Positions 43,182 to 53,097 of a stretch of 64,000 bases of DNA are shown here, one piece after another. Made by a program: the position numbers and the translations under genes. The first letter of the stretch is position 1, and every line of letters starts with the position of its first letter. The DNA is from Aphanomyces cochlioides (lineage: Eukaryota > Oomycota > Saprolegniomycetes > Saprolegniales > Verrucalvaceae), in assembly GCA_019828595.1 (NCBI GenBank), contig JAHQRK010000038.1:1-64000 (forward strand). The letters are read 5' to 3'. The notes beneath the pieces are model-generated. The model worked only from the letters and a program-made list of their open reading frames with translations, was not told the DNA's origin and ran no database searches.

Positions 43182-43764
43182 TGTTGATCCAAATATCAAG
43201 TACGGTATGCAACGAACGCACATGAGTCATGTGATCTCACACTTGGATCAACCTTTGTGCTAATGGGCAATTTCGCAGAACCTTTCACCGTGAAACTCAA
43301 TGTTGTTAACATTAATACAGCTGTAGTGGTGTTCAATTGTTCGCTTCGCTGACATTGAAAACGAAAATATTGCAGATGAAGGGGAGCGGCGCACAAACAA
43401 AGTACTTTGCTGTTACACATCTAGAGGATCACTGCCCTTAAGAAGCTAGTTCATCTTCCCGACCTGAAAATCACAAACGTACAATTATTATGAATGGATC
43501 GTCTTGGTCCATCAAAATTGTGGCCGTCAATACCTGATGCTTGTTGGTGATGTGGATTGTTTGGGTGATGGATTACATGAAGAAATGTATGAAGATTATC
43601 AAGTTTCAAAGGTTTTCGCTCATCAAGGATTTGCTGGGGCTCAAGTTGAAGACCAAGCCCAAGCTCGGAGACTTTAGATGCAGCAGAAGAAGTCTAAAGC
43701 TAATGAATCACTTTTGAATTCTCTAGTCACTCAGTAGTGCCTGCGGACGCGCGATAACACTACA
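43182..43764 (+). repeat. LTR fragment related to the truncated gypsy element (left arm)
   Basis: It begins TGTTGATCC and ends ACTACA. It matches both outer parts of 33,266-34,381 with about 0.5 kb missing inside. No flanking target duplication is visible, so it could be an old solo LTR or a duplicated fragment. Confidence 0.5.
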
Positions 43765-44427
43765 AATGTCGTCGTACCAAGAACGCTGGATCTAGCGAGA
43801 TACTGTAGTTGTGTAGTTGACACAATGGGTTGGGATTTAACACTTAGATACAGTACAAGTTCAACAATGATCGAATTGTGACGGAATTGAATGAAGCACT
43901 TTGAAATCGGTGCGGGGGACTTTCAAGCGTGCCGTTCGTTGTGAGACCGGCGGAAAGATGATGCGCACTAACTGAGGCAACAACCATTTTAGTTGCATTC
44001 CCAATAAATTGTGGGAATTCAACAGGTGAGAGGTCAGAGTCTTTGAAAGAGAGATTCTTGACGAGGGAAACAGATCAACTACACTCTCAAATGCATTCAA
44101 TTTCTTATCCTTCCAGGAAGTTGTTCTGATGAATATTGAGCCAGAACAATCTTTTCCTCCCTACAACACTTCGTTGACGATATAGGATGGATCTTTCGCT
44201 CGAGGGAGACAAGGTCAGCCACGACAACAACACACAGCGCAATGATAAATGCAAGTTGAACATCATCGTCGCGATGGAATGGCCAACATTGGAAGCGTAC
44301 ATTCCATTGTCACCCTCGTAATATCGTCATGAACACAAATGAATTCAGTGTTATGTGTATGCTGCTGACGCGCGATTGCATTTCTTCATCCGTGGATTGC
44401 GTCAGAATAGACCATCTCCAGCGAAGT
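43765..44427. other. Arm DNA between LTR fragment and secreted gene
   Basis: Short frames only. Around 43,890-43,960 there is a degraded copy of the family's upstream block (TGAAATCGGTGCGGGGG on the plus strand), followed by the same GTTCGTTGTGAGACCGG motif seen near 27,020. The mirror stretch is 45,691-46,353. Confidence 0.4.
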
Positions 44428-44715
44428 CTACGGCGAGGCGGGCGGGTATTGGCCGCGCATGTCCATACTCTCTTGTCTGTTGGGCGGGAGAGGGAGGGGG
44501 TAGGAACGTTGGGGACTTCGTTGTCGGCGTTGGGGGCTACGTTGGCGCGGTGGGCGAGGGAGGGGATGTCTTGGATGATTGGGACCATAGGGGTCTGAGA
44601 GAATGCGAACATTGTCCGAGTTCTTGAGGACTTTTTCACGCGCTCCCATGACTGGCGAATCTCGGACAGCGACGACGGCAGATGCAGCAAGCGCAAGGAA
44701 GATCAAGACACGCAT
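44428..44715 (-). CDS. Secreted Pro/Gln/Arg-rich repeat protein, left-arm copy
   Basis: Exact mirror of the gene at 45,403-45,690, with the same 95-residue product. The two genes point away from each other across the palindrome centre, with their ATGs 687 bp apart. Confidence 0.75.
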   Translation of the reverse strand: MRVLIFLALAASAVVAVRDSPVMGAREKVLKNSDNVRILSDPYGPNHPRHPLPRPPRQRSPQRRQRSPQRSYPLPLPPNRQESMDMRGQYPPASP

Positions 44716-45021
44716 GGTAGAAGCACCTTGAAGGCAATTTGCACAATGACAAACGACATGATTCTCGTGATATGCACAACATGCAAGCGTTACAACCGCC
44801 AGACAAGTTCCAAGAACGATACAATCGTCGTGGGAATCGAATCCATGATGACACATACGAGTTGGAGTGTCCCAGTAGGCTCCTGTGGCATCAAAGAGAC
44901 TTGCCCGAATGACCGCATGATCCGAATGACCGCATGATCTCGAAGCATCACCCAGAATGGAAAATCTTGAGAAATGGGTGCGGGGACGTGGAAGCTTGCC
45001 ATGTCATTCTTTGTGAGCCAG

Positions 45022-45097
45022 ACGATGTTTCGTTATCTCACAAATGTCAGTTCATCGTCACGATGTTTCGTTATCTCACAAATGTCAGTTCATCGTC
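45022..45097. repeat. Palindrome centre: tandem 38-bp units
   Basis: The units 45,022-45,059 and 45,060-45,097 are identical. Each starts ACGATG and ends CATCGTC around a 25-base core TTTCGTTATCTCACAAATG..., so each unit is a small inverted repeat. The non-palindromic spacer between the long arms (45,028-45,090) consists of two direct copies of the core separated by CATCGTCACGATG. Confidence 0.95.
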
Positions 45098-45402
45098 TGG
45101 CTCACAAAGAATGACATGGCAAGCTTCCACGTCCCCGCACCCATTTCTCAAGATTTTCCATTCTGGGTGATGCTTCGAGATCATGCGGTCATTCGGATCA
45201 TGCGGTCATTCGGGCAAGTCTCTTTGATGCCACAGGAGCCTACTGGGACACTCCAACTCGTATGTGTCATCATGGATTCGATTCCCACGACGATTGTATC
45301 GTTCTTGGAACTTGTCTGGCGGTTGTAACGCTTGCATGTTGTGCATATCACGAGAATCATGTCGTTTGTCATTGTGCAAATTGCCTTCAAGGTGCTTCTA
45401 CC

Positions 45403-45690
45403 ATGCGTGTCTTGATCTTCCTTGCGCTTGCTGCATCTGCCGTCGTCGCTGTCCGAGATTCGCCAGTCATGGGAGCGCGTGAAAAAGTCCTCAAGAACTC
45501 GGACAATGTTCGCATTCTCTCAGACCCCTATGGTCCCAATCATCCAAGACATCCCCTCCCTCGCCCACCGCGCCAACGTAGCCCCCAACGCCGACAACGA
45601 AGTCCCCAACGTTCCTACCCCCTCCCTCTCCCGCCCAACAGACAAGAGAGTATGGACATGCGCGGCCAATACCCGCCCGCCTCGCCGTAG
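45403..45690 (+). CDS. Secreted Pro/Gln/Arg-rich repeat protein, right-arm copy
   Basis: The ATG at 45403 follows the family leader CAAATTGCCTTCAAGG and opens 95 residues. MRVLIFLALAASAVVAV is a signal peptide, with probable cleavage near VVA/V. DSPVMGAREKVLKNSDNVRI matches the conserved block of copies B and D. Then come GPNHPRHPLPRPPRQRSP, two QRR/QRS repeats, YPLPLPPN and a final RQESMDMRGQYPP. The frame has no lesion. About 265 bp upstream is the conserved CACCCATTTCTCAAGATTTT block, and the palindrome centre is 306 bp upstream. It is likely exported; its function is unknown. Confidence 0.8.
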   Translation: MRVLIFLALAASAVVAVRDSPVMGAREKVLKNSDNVRILSDPYGPNHPRHPLPRPPRQRSPQRRQRSPQRSYPLPLPPNRQESMDMRGQYPPASP

Positions 45691-46353
45691 ACTTCGCTGG
45701 AGATGGTCTATTCTGACGCAATCCACGGATGAAGAAATGCAATCGCGCGTCAGCAGCATACACATAACACTGAATTCATTTGTGTTCATGACGATATTAC
45801 GAGGGTGACAATGGAATGTACGCTTCCAATGTTGGCCATTCCATCGCGACGATGATGTTCAACTTGCATTTATCATTGCGCTGTGTGTTGTTGTCGTGGC
45901 TGACCTTGTCTCCCTCGAGCGAAAGATCCATCCTATATCGTCAACGAAGTGTTGTAGGGAGGAAAAGATTGTTCTGGCTCAATATTCATCAGAACAACTT
46001 CCTGGAAGGATAAGAAATTGAATGCATTTGAGAGTGTAGTTGATCTGTTTCCCTCGTCAAGAATCTCTCTTTCAAAGACTCTGACCTCTCACCTGTTGAA
46101 TTCCCACAATTTATTGGGAATGCAACTAAAATGGTTGTTGCCTCAGTTAGTGCGCATCATCTTTCCGCCGGTCTCACAACGAACGGCACGCTTGAAAGTC
46201 CCCCGCACCGATTTCAAAGTGCTTCATTCAATTCCGTCACAATTCGATCATTGTTGAACTTGTACTGTATCTAAGTGTTAAATCCCAACCCATTGTGTCA
46301 ACTACACAACTACAGTATCTCGCTAGATCCAGCGTTCTTGGTACGACGACATT
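45691..46353. other. Arm DNA, mirror of 43,765-44,427
   Basis: No gene supported. A 79-codon plus frame at 46,018-46,257 ends in VPRTDFKVLHSIPSQFDHC, which is only the degraded upstream block read as protein. Confidence 0.4.
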
Positions 46354-46936
46354 TGTAGTGTTATCGCGCGTCCGCAGGCACTACTGAGTGACTAGAGAAT
46401 TCAAAAGTGATTCATTAGCTTTAGACTTCTTCTGCTGCATCTAAAGTCTCCGAGCTTGGGCTTGGTCTTCAACTTGAGCCCCAGCAAATCCTTGATGAGC
46501 GAAAACCTTTGAAACTTGATAATCTTCATACATTTCTTCATGTAATCCATCACCCAAACAATCCACATCACCAACAAGCATCAGGTATTGACGGCCACAA
46601 TTTTGATGGACCAAGACGATCCATTCATAATAATTGTACGTTTGTGATTTTCAGGTCGGGAAGATGAACTAGCTTCTTAAGGGCAGTGATCCTCTAGATG
46701 TGTAACAGCAAAGTACTTTGTTTGTGCGCCGCTCCCCTTCATCTGCAATATTTTCGTTTTCAATGTCAGCGAAGCGAACAATTGAACACCACTACAGCTG
46801 TATTAATGTTAACAACATTGAGTTTCACGGTGAAAGGTTCTGCGAAATTGCCCATTAGCACAAAGGTTGATCCAAGTGTGAGATCACATGACTCATGTGC
46901 GTTCGTTGCATACCGTACTTGATATTTGGATCAACA
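46354..46936 (-). repeat. LTR fragment, right arm
   Basis: Mirror of 43,182-43,764. Confidence 0.5.
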
Positions 46937-47224
46937 ATCAGACGAAGAACTGGTGGATATGTCCTTGCCAACGAATGACAATATTGTCTGATTGATTCAA
47001 AATTTCCGAACTTGGCTGAAATCGATCAAACTTTGAATCAATCACCAAATCGAACCAGCCAATCAGAGTCCAGAGTTTGTTTAAAACACACACAAAACAC
47101 ACCAACACACACACATTCATTCATGTACCTTCCGATTATACTTGAATTCACTATTGCCAGATTGATCACACAAATTTCGTCGATTTTGATCAAAACTGTA
47201 AATTTGGACGAAAGAGACAATACC

Positions 47225-47713
47225 ATGGTCAAGCAACTTCCTCCTGTGTGCTACCACATGGGCTCCTTTGAGGTCAAGTTTGGACTGTTTTGTGGAACGG
47301 CACCGACGAATGGACACTGCCTGTTTGTTGCAATTGATGCTTGTATACATGACACCCGTCACGTACGAGTTGACATTAAAGGCAACTTGATGGACGAAGC
47401 AGCCGGCGATCGCATTATGGCGCAGCGAGCTGAACTATCGTGCAGTGCTGTCTCAAATCAAGACGTGCATTGGTATGCCTCGCAAGAATTTGTAGCCAAT
47501 CTTGTGGAAAAGAAGAAGCTCAATGTCGTCGACGCGGTTGACGAGCTCTTTAGCCAAAGAGCAAAATATCATCCCCGAACTCCTCTGCCGAAGCATTTGT
47601 GGGCGACGTATTCTGCTTCCGAAAGATCGTTGACAATGACATATATGTTTTCTCGGAAGACCCGAATCGTCTTGGATGGTGCCTGTCAGTGTATACCTTC
47701 ACCGCACGGCTAA
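47225..47713 (+). pseudogene. OTU-like cysteine protease domain, frameshifted (right arm)
   Basis: From the ATG at 47225 (MVKQLPPVCYHMGSFEVKF) the protein has TNGHCLFVAIDACIH, which resembles the active-site Cys box of OTU deubiquitinases (NGxCLFxA). Further on, LPKHLWATYSA is followed in another frame by FCFRKIVDNDIYVFSEDP and GWCLSVYTFTARL. A single missing base near 47,605 would join LW to GDVFCF. The shifted frame stops at about 47,744. The catalytic His cannot be assigned. The family call is tentative. The same lesion is present in both arms. Confidence 0.35.
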
Positions 47714-47957
47714 GAAATCCCAGAAGTTGAAGTATGTCAACGACTAAGTGCCGGTAGAGCAATCGCAAAACCTCTTCAAGGCGATGCCAGACGCATACTT
47801 CCTTGTGAACAAGGGAAACTGCCACTGGGAGCCAGTATTTAGGAAGACTTAATATCTAATTCCAGATTATTTGGACTGTTGAAAAGTGCAAGTCGCAAGT
47901 CTTCGTGGAGATCTAATTGGGTTGGTGTGGATGCGCGTTTTGTTTTCTGCAAGTCGA

Positions 47958-48100
47958 AACCTCACACAGATCTTGTGTGAGGCCAACACAGGGCTTGTGT
48001 GAAGAAAATTACTAACAATTGTATAAATCTGTCAAAACTCACACAAGCTTTGTGTTAACCTCACACAAGGTCTGTGTGAGCTCACACGGAGCTTGTGTGA
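47958..48100. repeat. Array of five CACACAAG-type palindromic units (right arm)
   Basis: Mirror of 42,018-42,160; it lies about 0.54 kb upstream of the right-arm membrane-protein gene. Confidence 0.7.
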
Positions 48101-48634
48101 AGTGTCAAACCAGAGGATTGTGAATCAACTTGGAATTAACCCAGCCAACTAAGGTGTTCTGGACTGCAAATCGTGTGCGTGGGAGGTCCAACCAACTCAA
48201 GACAGCCTCAAGAAATACAAACTCAGTGGTCGACCACATATTCATTTCGCTCGACTGAAGAGCTCATCAATCAACCACCCTGCATGGCGTAGCCCAAATG
48301 ATTTCCTCGAACTTCCGATCTACACCTTTGGCTTGGATGATCAGCGTGTTTATCATGTCAGCAACTATTGAATCTTCAGGCGTTTCATCGACCACCCAAG
48401 CTATTTCAGCTATTATTTACTAGTAGTCGACAAGTGATTGTTTCCCTGCCATTGATGGGATGTACAACATTATCATACGAGTCTCTATGTTCTGACGACC
48501 GTGGAAGTGATCGTCGTGGGTCCAAGCCGACTTTCCAGTTCAATGTAACGATGAGAATTTGTTTAATTCTCGTGAAACTGTTGTAACCGACAGAACGACG
48601 TTCCGGCGCCTGGACCAAGATTTTAAACGGGAAC

Positions 48635-50209
48635 ATGGCCAAGGTGCAAGATGCTGTTGCCTCGATTCACGTACAAGTCAATCGTCTCTCTATCTTTATC
48701 AACGCTTTATTCATGGCAAATATTATCGTCGCGGTACGTTCTGCATCATGTATCCATCACCTTAGCGCTCTCCATGTAGCCTCTCTTTGCGTATTTCACC
48801 GAACCTTTTCCATGGGCATCACCACCTCCAATTCGAGATACATGGGGGGATTTCGGCTACTACAACAATTGGACATTTGCTTATCTAGAACACATTTACA
48901 ATGTCGAGACGTGGTCAAAAGATTTGTTGATGGCGTTCAATGCGACGACAAGTACATATGCGACTCGAACCAAGATGACTTTTTCTCCAAACGCAACTTT
49001 GGCAGACACAATCAATTGGTTTTCCTGGTACAAATGCTTGAATTGCTCGTTCTATATATGTCGACTGGTTATTGTAGGAGCCATAACGTACGGCTCGGGG
49101 ATTTGCTCGTTTATAAGAAACTTTATTCAGCATGTTGACTCGCGCACGACTCGATTTCAATGCCAACGAGCTTTACTTTGGTGTACCGTCGAGTGATTCT
49201 TGTCTCTGGTTTGAATCGACCAAAGACGACAATGTATATATGGTGTACTATGCTACTATCCTTCTTGATGGCCCCATCTTGAGCTGGTCCAAATTCTCCA
49301 TTCGCTGTTCTCTCAGCATTTATATCACATGGACACTATGGCGTCGATATTACAGCACCTTTGAGAGCCTAAATCTGCGAGATATCGGTGTTGCCAAGGA
49401 CTACGTGGGCTATGAAATCTATCCAGACGATGCAACTTGTTTAATTGTGAGCGATCCATTTGTCTCCCTGATCTTTGTGATTGACCTCTGGCTTGCCGTG
49501 TTGTTGACTTCAAGATCTCCGTAATAATTATTGAAGGTATTGCTGTCAGCACGTGGATATCGTCGATGTATCCGGTCATGTTTTCTGCTACTCTTCATCG
49601 GCTTCAAAGTCGAAGAAAGAATGGTAAGTCAGCTAAAAGAGCTCCACATTTTAATTTTTTAAGGTCTTTAGAAACCTCATCGTTGACGCTTTCGAGAAAT
49701 TTCTGGCAAGGGGATTGCCGCGATGAAGAAATCATTGAGAAAAGTCAAAGATATCCATGTCTTTCAATCCCAGAGAGTACATATCACTGATGCACAGTTA
49801 CCGAAGACATTTGACTATCAATTCAACGACATGAAGAATCGTTTTGCATTCTCCCTCCTCTTGAAACGCTTGCCCAAGTCGATCAGCAAAATGGGAGGCT
49901 CTCTCTATGCATTGTATACAAGAAAATCCTTGCTATCGCAATATGCCTCTATTCAGTCATCGAGCTGCCGATTGTTTCGTATTATGTTACACGTCAAATG
50001 GAAAAGTTGGATTGCAACTACGCCTCAGTTTGATCGACTGCTTGGACACAAAATCGAGCCATCCCAAATTGGCGATTGCATCTTGTAAAAGTCAGCATTT
50101 GACGTGCTATTCAATATTAAACAGCCTCAAATGTGCCACTTTCGAGCCAAGTACTGCCTCGTCCAAGTGCATCCACACGAGCGCGCACTCGACAAAGTGG
50201 ATCCTGTAA
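48635..50209 (+). pseudogene. Multipass membrane protein family, right-arm copy
   Basis: Exon 1 (48,635-48,733) encodes MAKVQDAVASIHVQVNRLS and a hydrophobic segment ending NIIVA. A 46-nt GT-AG intron (48,734-48,779) is followed by PLFAYFTEPFPWASPPPIRD. Later parts match the paralogues at 51.3-53.1 and 60.4-62.2 kb: ITYGSGICSFIRNF, SDSCLWFES, LSDPFVSLIFVIDLWL and the C-terminal MPLFSHRAADCFVLCY block. Frame changes near 49,130, in the middle (49,520-49,720) and near 49,900 are needed to read all of this, so it is probably a pseudogene. Several hydrophobic helices are evident; the family has no name known to me. Confidence 0.6.
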
Positions 50210-50728
50210 ATAATTATATATATATAACTGCTCGAGACAGTCGATTCGGTTTTCCACAGAGTGGCAATGATGGAATTGCCTTCGAGTATTTGTTAATTCA
50301 CAAGTGTAATGTAAAATAGTACTACTCGTTTCATCTCTCGTGGATTTCTGACACACAGTTGAAACCAGGAAGTACTTCTCACGTCTCGAAGCTTTGAATA
50401 TAGCAAAAATTCATGCAGATTATCATTTCTCTGAAGTAGAAATGCAAGCTCGAGCGATCGACGCTTTTGCCACTTCCATGTTTACATGTCGACATGGAAA
50501 AAGTTAAATCGTCTCAAATAGTAAAATATACACCATATCTGAGCCAACTACAGACACCGCAATTCGACTTTGTAAATGTTTGTGATGATTGTAACTTCTG
50601 TCACCAAGAACTCGCTTAATTTTTCCGACAAATGTTGTACGCCTAATATATGCAGGTATCGGAGGTGTGGGACCCCGGAGGTCTCGTCAGGTCCGAGACT
50701 TATCCGGATGAAACCCAAGTTATTTTAA

Positions 50729-51266
50729 CAGTATCACATGTTGGCATTGGATTATTCATAGCACAGTGACAATCTATACAGTCATGGAGACGAAGCGATT
50801 CAGGCCACGTTGCCATCCCCCGTGATCTCGGCACAGCTAAAACTCCCTCATTGTACTTGTCAAATAGTCTGCCATCACGATGAGCAGTTGTACGGGCATT
50901 TCTATTCGAAAGCAATTTGGGCACAACTTGGACCTTGCAGCGATGTCTCCAATTTCTTCACAGTGGTCAGCTCCGAGGGGCACGAAACAAAGGCTCAAGG
51001 GATCATCCTGGCTTGCAAACGAAATTTCAAACGAATTCAATATTACCCCATCAATTTACTCCCTTCAATCCAGTGTTGTGATTGAGCTCGTTGGCGTTCG
51101 TCGATCGTTTCACTCGTCTGATCTAATGCGTCATCATAGCACGCCAAGAATGGATTGGATCGGTGGGAAAACACGGAGGAATTGAAGGGGACATCACTTC
51201 TTCATGCTTAAGACATCTCCAAAGACTTTGGGGGATGCCACACAGCCGTGGCTAGATTTGAAATAT
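50729..51266. other. Right flank of the palindrome
   Basis: No recognisable gene. The sequence directly beyond the arm (CAGTATCACATGTTGGC) has no counterpart left of 39,390. A 101-codon plus frame at 50,880-51,185 shows no domain. Confidence 0.4.
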
Positions 51267-53097
51267 TCATCCCCAGGGTTTACTCGATCCATGGAGTATT
51301 GTTCGCTCCAAGATGGCATGCATTGTTTGTGCATTGAGTACACAATGCACCCCATAACTCGTACCATGGTGAGCTTTACAAAGTTGAATTGCACGTTGAG
51401 GGTCTTTTTCCAGCGTGTCAAAGCATGCGAGGAGGCTGAGACGAACTTGGCAGATCAGTTTGTTGTCTTGGTCAAAGCAGAGGACAAAACAGTCAGCAGC
51501 GCGATGGCTAAAGAGGGGCAGGCTTCTGTACTTTGGGCTCGTTTCATACAAATCGTAGAACGATCCCCCGTGGGATATTTGGAGGGCAATGGAATTTATG
51601 ATGATGCCATGCAAATAAAATCCGTGTCTTGACGTCGTTGTACCAGCGAGATGCGAATGGTTTCCACTGAGGCGCTGGATCTTGGAGACTCTTGCCACTG
51701 GAGCAACGGCGAATACAATCTACCGCTGTGGATGCACCCAGCGGCAACACTGCAAAGATCATCGAGAGCAATAGCATACCTATAGGACGAGTCAAGCTTC
51801 AATATTGGAATATTGTAGTGGAAATTACTCGTCACACCGTCAATCGCTTCATATTTCATCGATTGAGGGACGAAAAATCCCCAAACGGGATGGAATATGG
51901 CCATGAGGCGCGTATTATCAAAGACGCTCATGACGGCCCCCCCGTACAAGTAGGCGACCATGGCGAGGAGAGTTGGATCGAGGGGGGGAAACCGATCTTC
52001 GCAATGCTGTCGCTTGTCGACAAAAGACAGAGCGCGCATAACAAAGTAGGCAAACCAAACCTACAAAGAAGTCACACGGGGGAAGCAGTTGCGTAAGTTT
52101 GTACGTATCGAGACGAGTAGAGCATGCCGAGAATGAGCAACCAGAGATCGGAAACTTGTCCAGCTCGAATTGTTGCCATTGCAGCGTACGCCACGCCAAG
52201 CCAGACATCGACAACCATGACCAAGGACACGAATGGATCGCTGAGAATCATGTAGGTTGGATTGCCGAGGACGACTTCATAGTGGTGCACGGAGAGCGTC
52301 TTGTCGTTGACACCAAAACGCCGCAGGTTGTCCATGAGCCCAATGTAGTGGCGATAGTAGTTGGACCACCATCGGTATTGAATATACGTCGTGAGCAGGA
52401 AGCGAAAGGAAAATTTTGTCCAGCCCCACGAGATCGTCTCGAGGATTTCCGACGCATGGTAGACTTGATAGAGAGTAAGTTCTGGCGACGGCTGCTCAAT
52501 CCAAACGCAGACTTCGGAAAGAGGCACCCCGACCATCCAAACGTGTTCGCATTCGTGCCACGGGATAGTTCGCCGCTCCGTCTGGTTGGGTTGGAGAAAG
52601 GTGTAAACAAATCGGCGAAGCCCAGCACCGTAGAGAAAAGCAGCTAAGGAACGTCAGTTGCTCTAAAGTGCTGGAAGAAATACCTGGAAACTGAGTCAAT
52701 TGCACGAGCCATTCGTCTTCAGGCACAGTATGAGGAACATCCAGCGTGTATCGCATGACGTGGGAGTTCGTTGCGCTATTATACTTGCATATCGTCTGAG
52801 GATCGAGTGTTTGATTGTTATAGATCCGCTGCAACTTGGCCAATGTGGCATTTGTAAACGCGTCGAATGAAGGCCACGGTGGATTTACTCGGTGGGTGAC
52901 TGTCCACGGCCATGGCTCTGTCATATATGCAAAGAACGGCTAGAGGAATAGTTTAGAGCGCAAAACTTGGAGTTGGACGTACGGTGGCCGCCAATTTGAG
53001 AATGAAAATCGTGCTATAGACCAGCGAGAGTCGATTGAAGCACACTGCTGCTGGCCTAGAAGCTCGTAGCTGGTCGGACTACGTCTACTTTGGGCAT
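51267..53097 (-). CDS. Multipass membrane protein family, copy at 51-53 kb
   Basis: The likely start is the ATG at 53097 (MPKVDVVRPATS), needing a one-base shift to reach CFNRLSLVYSTIFILKLAAT. A GT-AG intron follows (donor just before 52,980, acceptor CCTCTAG at about 52,939), then PFFAYMTEPWPWTVTH. Further introns are visible: GTATTTC...CCTTAG at about 52,650; GTACAAAC...TTGTAG at about 52,065; and GTGTGACG...CTATAG, 58 nt, at about 51,790-51,847. Conserved blocks are YGAGLRRFVYTF, ILSDPFVSLVMVVDVWLGVA, VWFAYFVMRALSF, LLAMVAYLYGGAVMSVFDNT, LLLSMIFAVLPLG and LPLFSHRAADCFVLCF. Six or more membrane helices are likely. The first-exon shift and one near 51,620 suggest decay or sequence errors. 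Function unknown. Confidence 0.6.

Larger units (their letters stand above)
39390..45027 (+). repeat. Left arm of the 11.3 kb palindrome
   Basis: Every position p of this arm pairs with 90,118 minus p. All open frames of the arm recur on the other strand between 45,091 and 50,728 with identical translations and no indel. Contents from the outer end inwards: a membrane-protein pseudogene, the CACACAAG array, an OTU-like relic, an LTR fragment, and a secreted-family gene. Confidence 0.97.
45091..50728 (-). repeat. Right arm of the 11.3 kb palindrome
   Basis: Inverted copy of 39,390-45,027, ending in AGTTATTTTAA at 50,728. The flanking DNA beyond both outer ends differs. The arms carry the same lesions in their pseudogenes. 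Confidence 0.97.

Noticed and set aside
45022..45097. Sequencing-adapter remnant at the palindrome centre
   Set aside because: The centre consists of two 38-bp genomic-looking units and shows no resemblance to common hairpin adapters as I remember them; an assembly artefact of another kind remains possible.
46018..46257. 79-codon frame in each arm as a small protein
   Set aside because: Its C-terminal part is the degraded non-coding upstream block of the secreted family read as protein.
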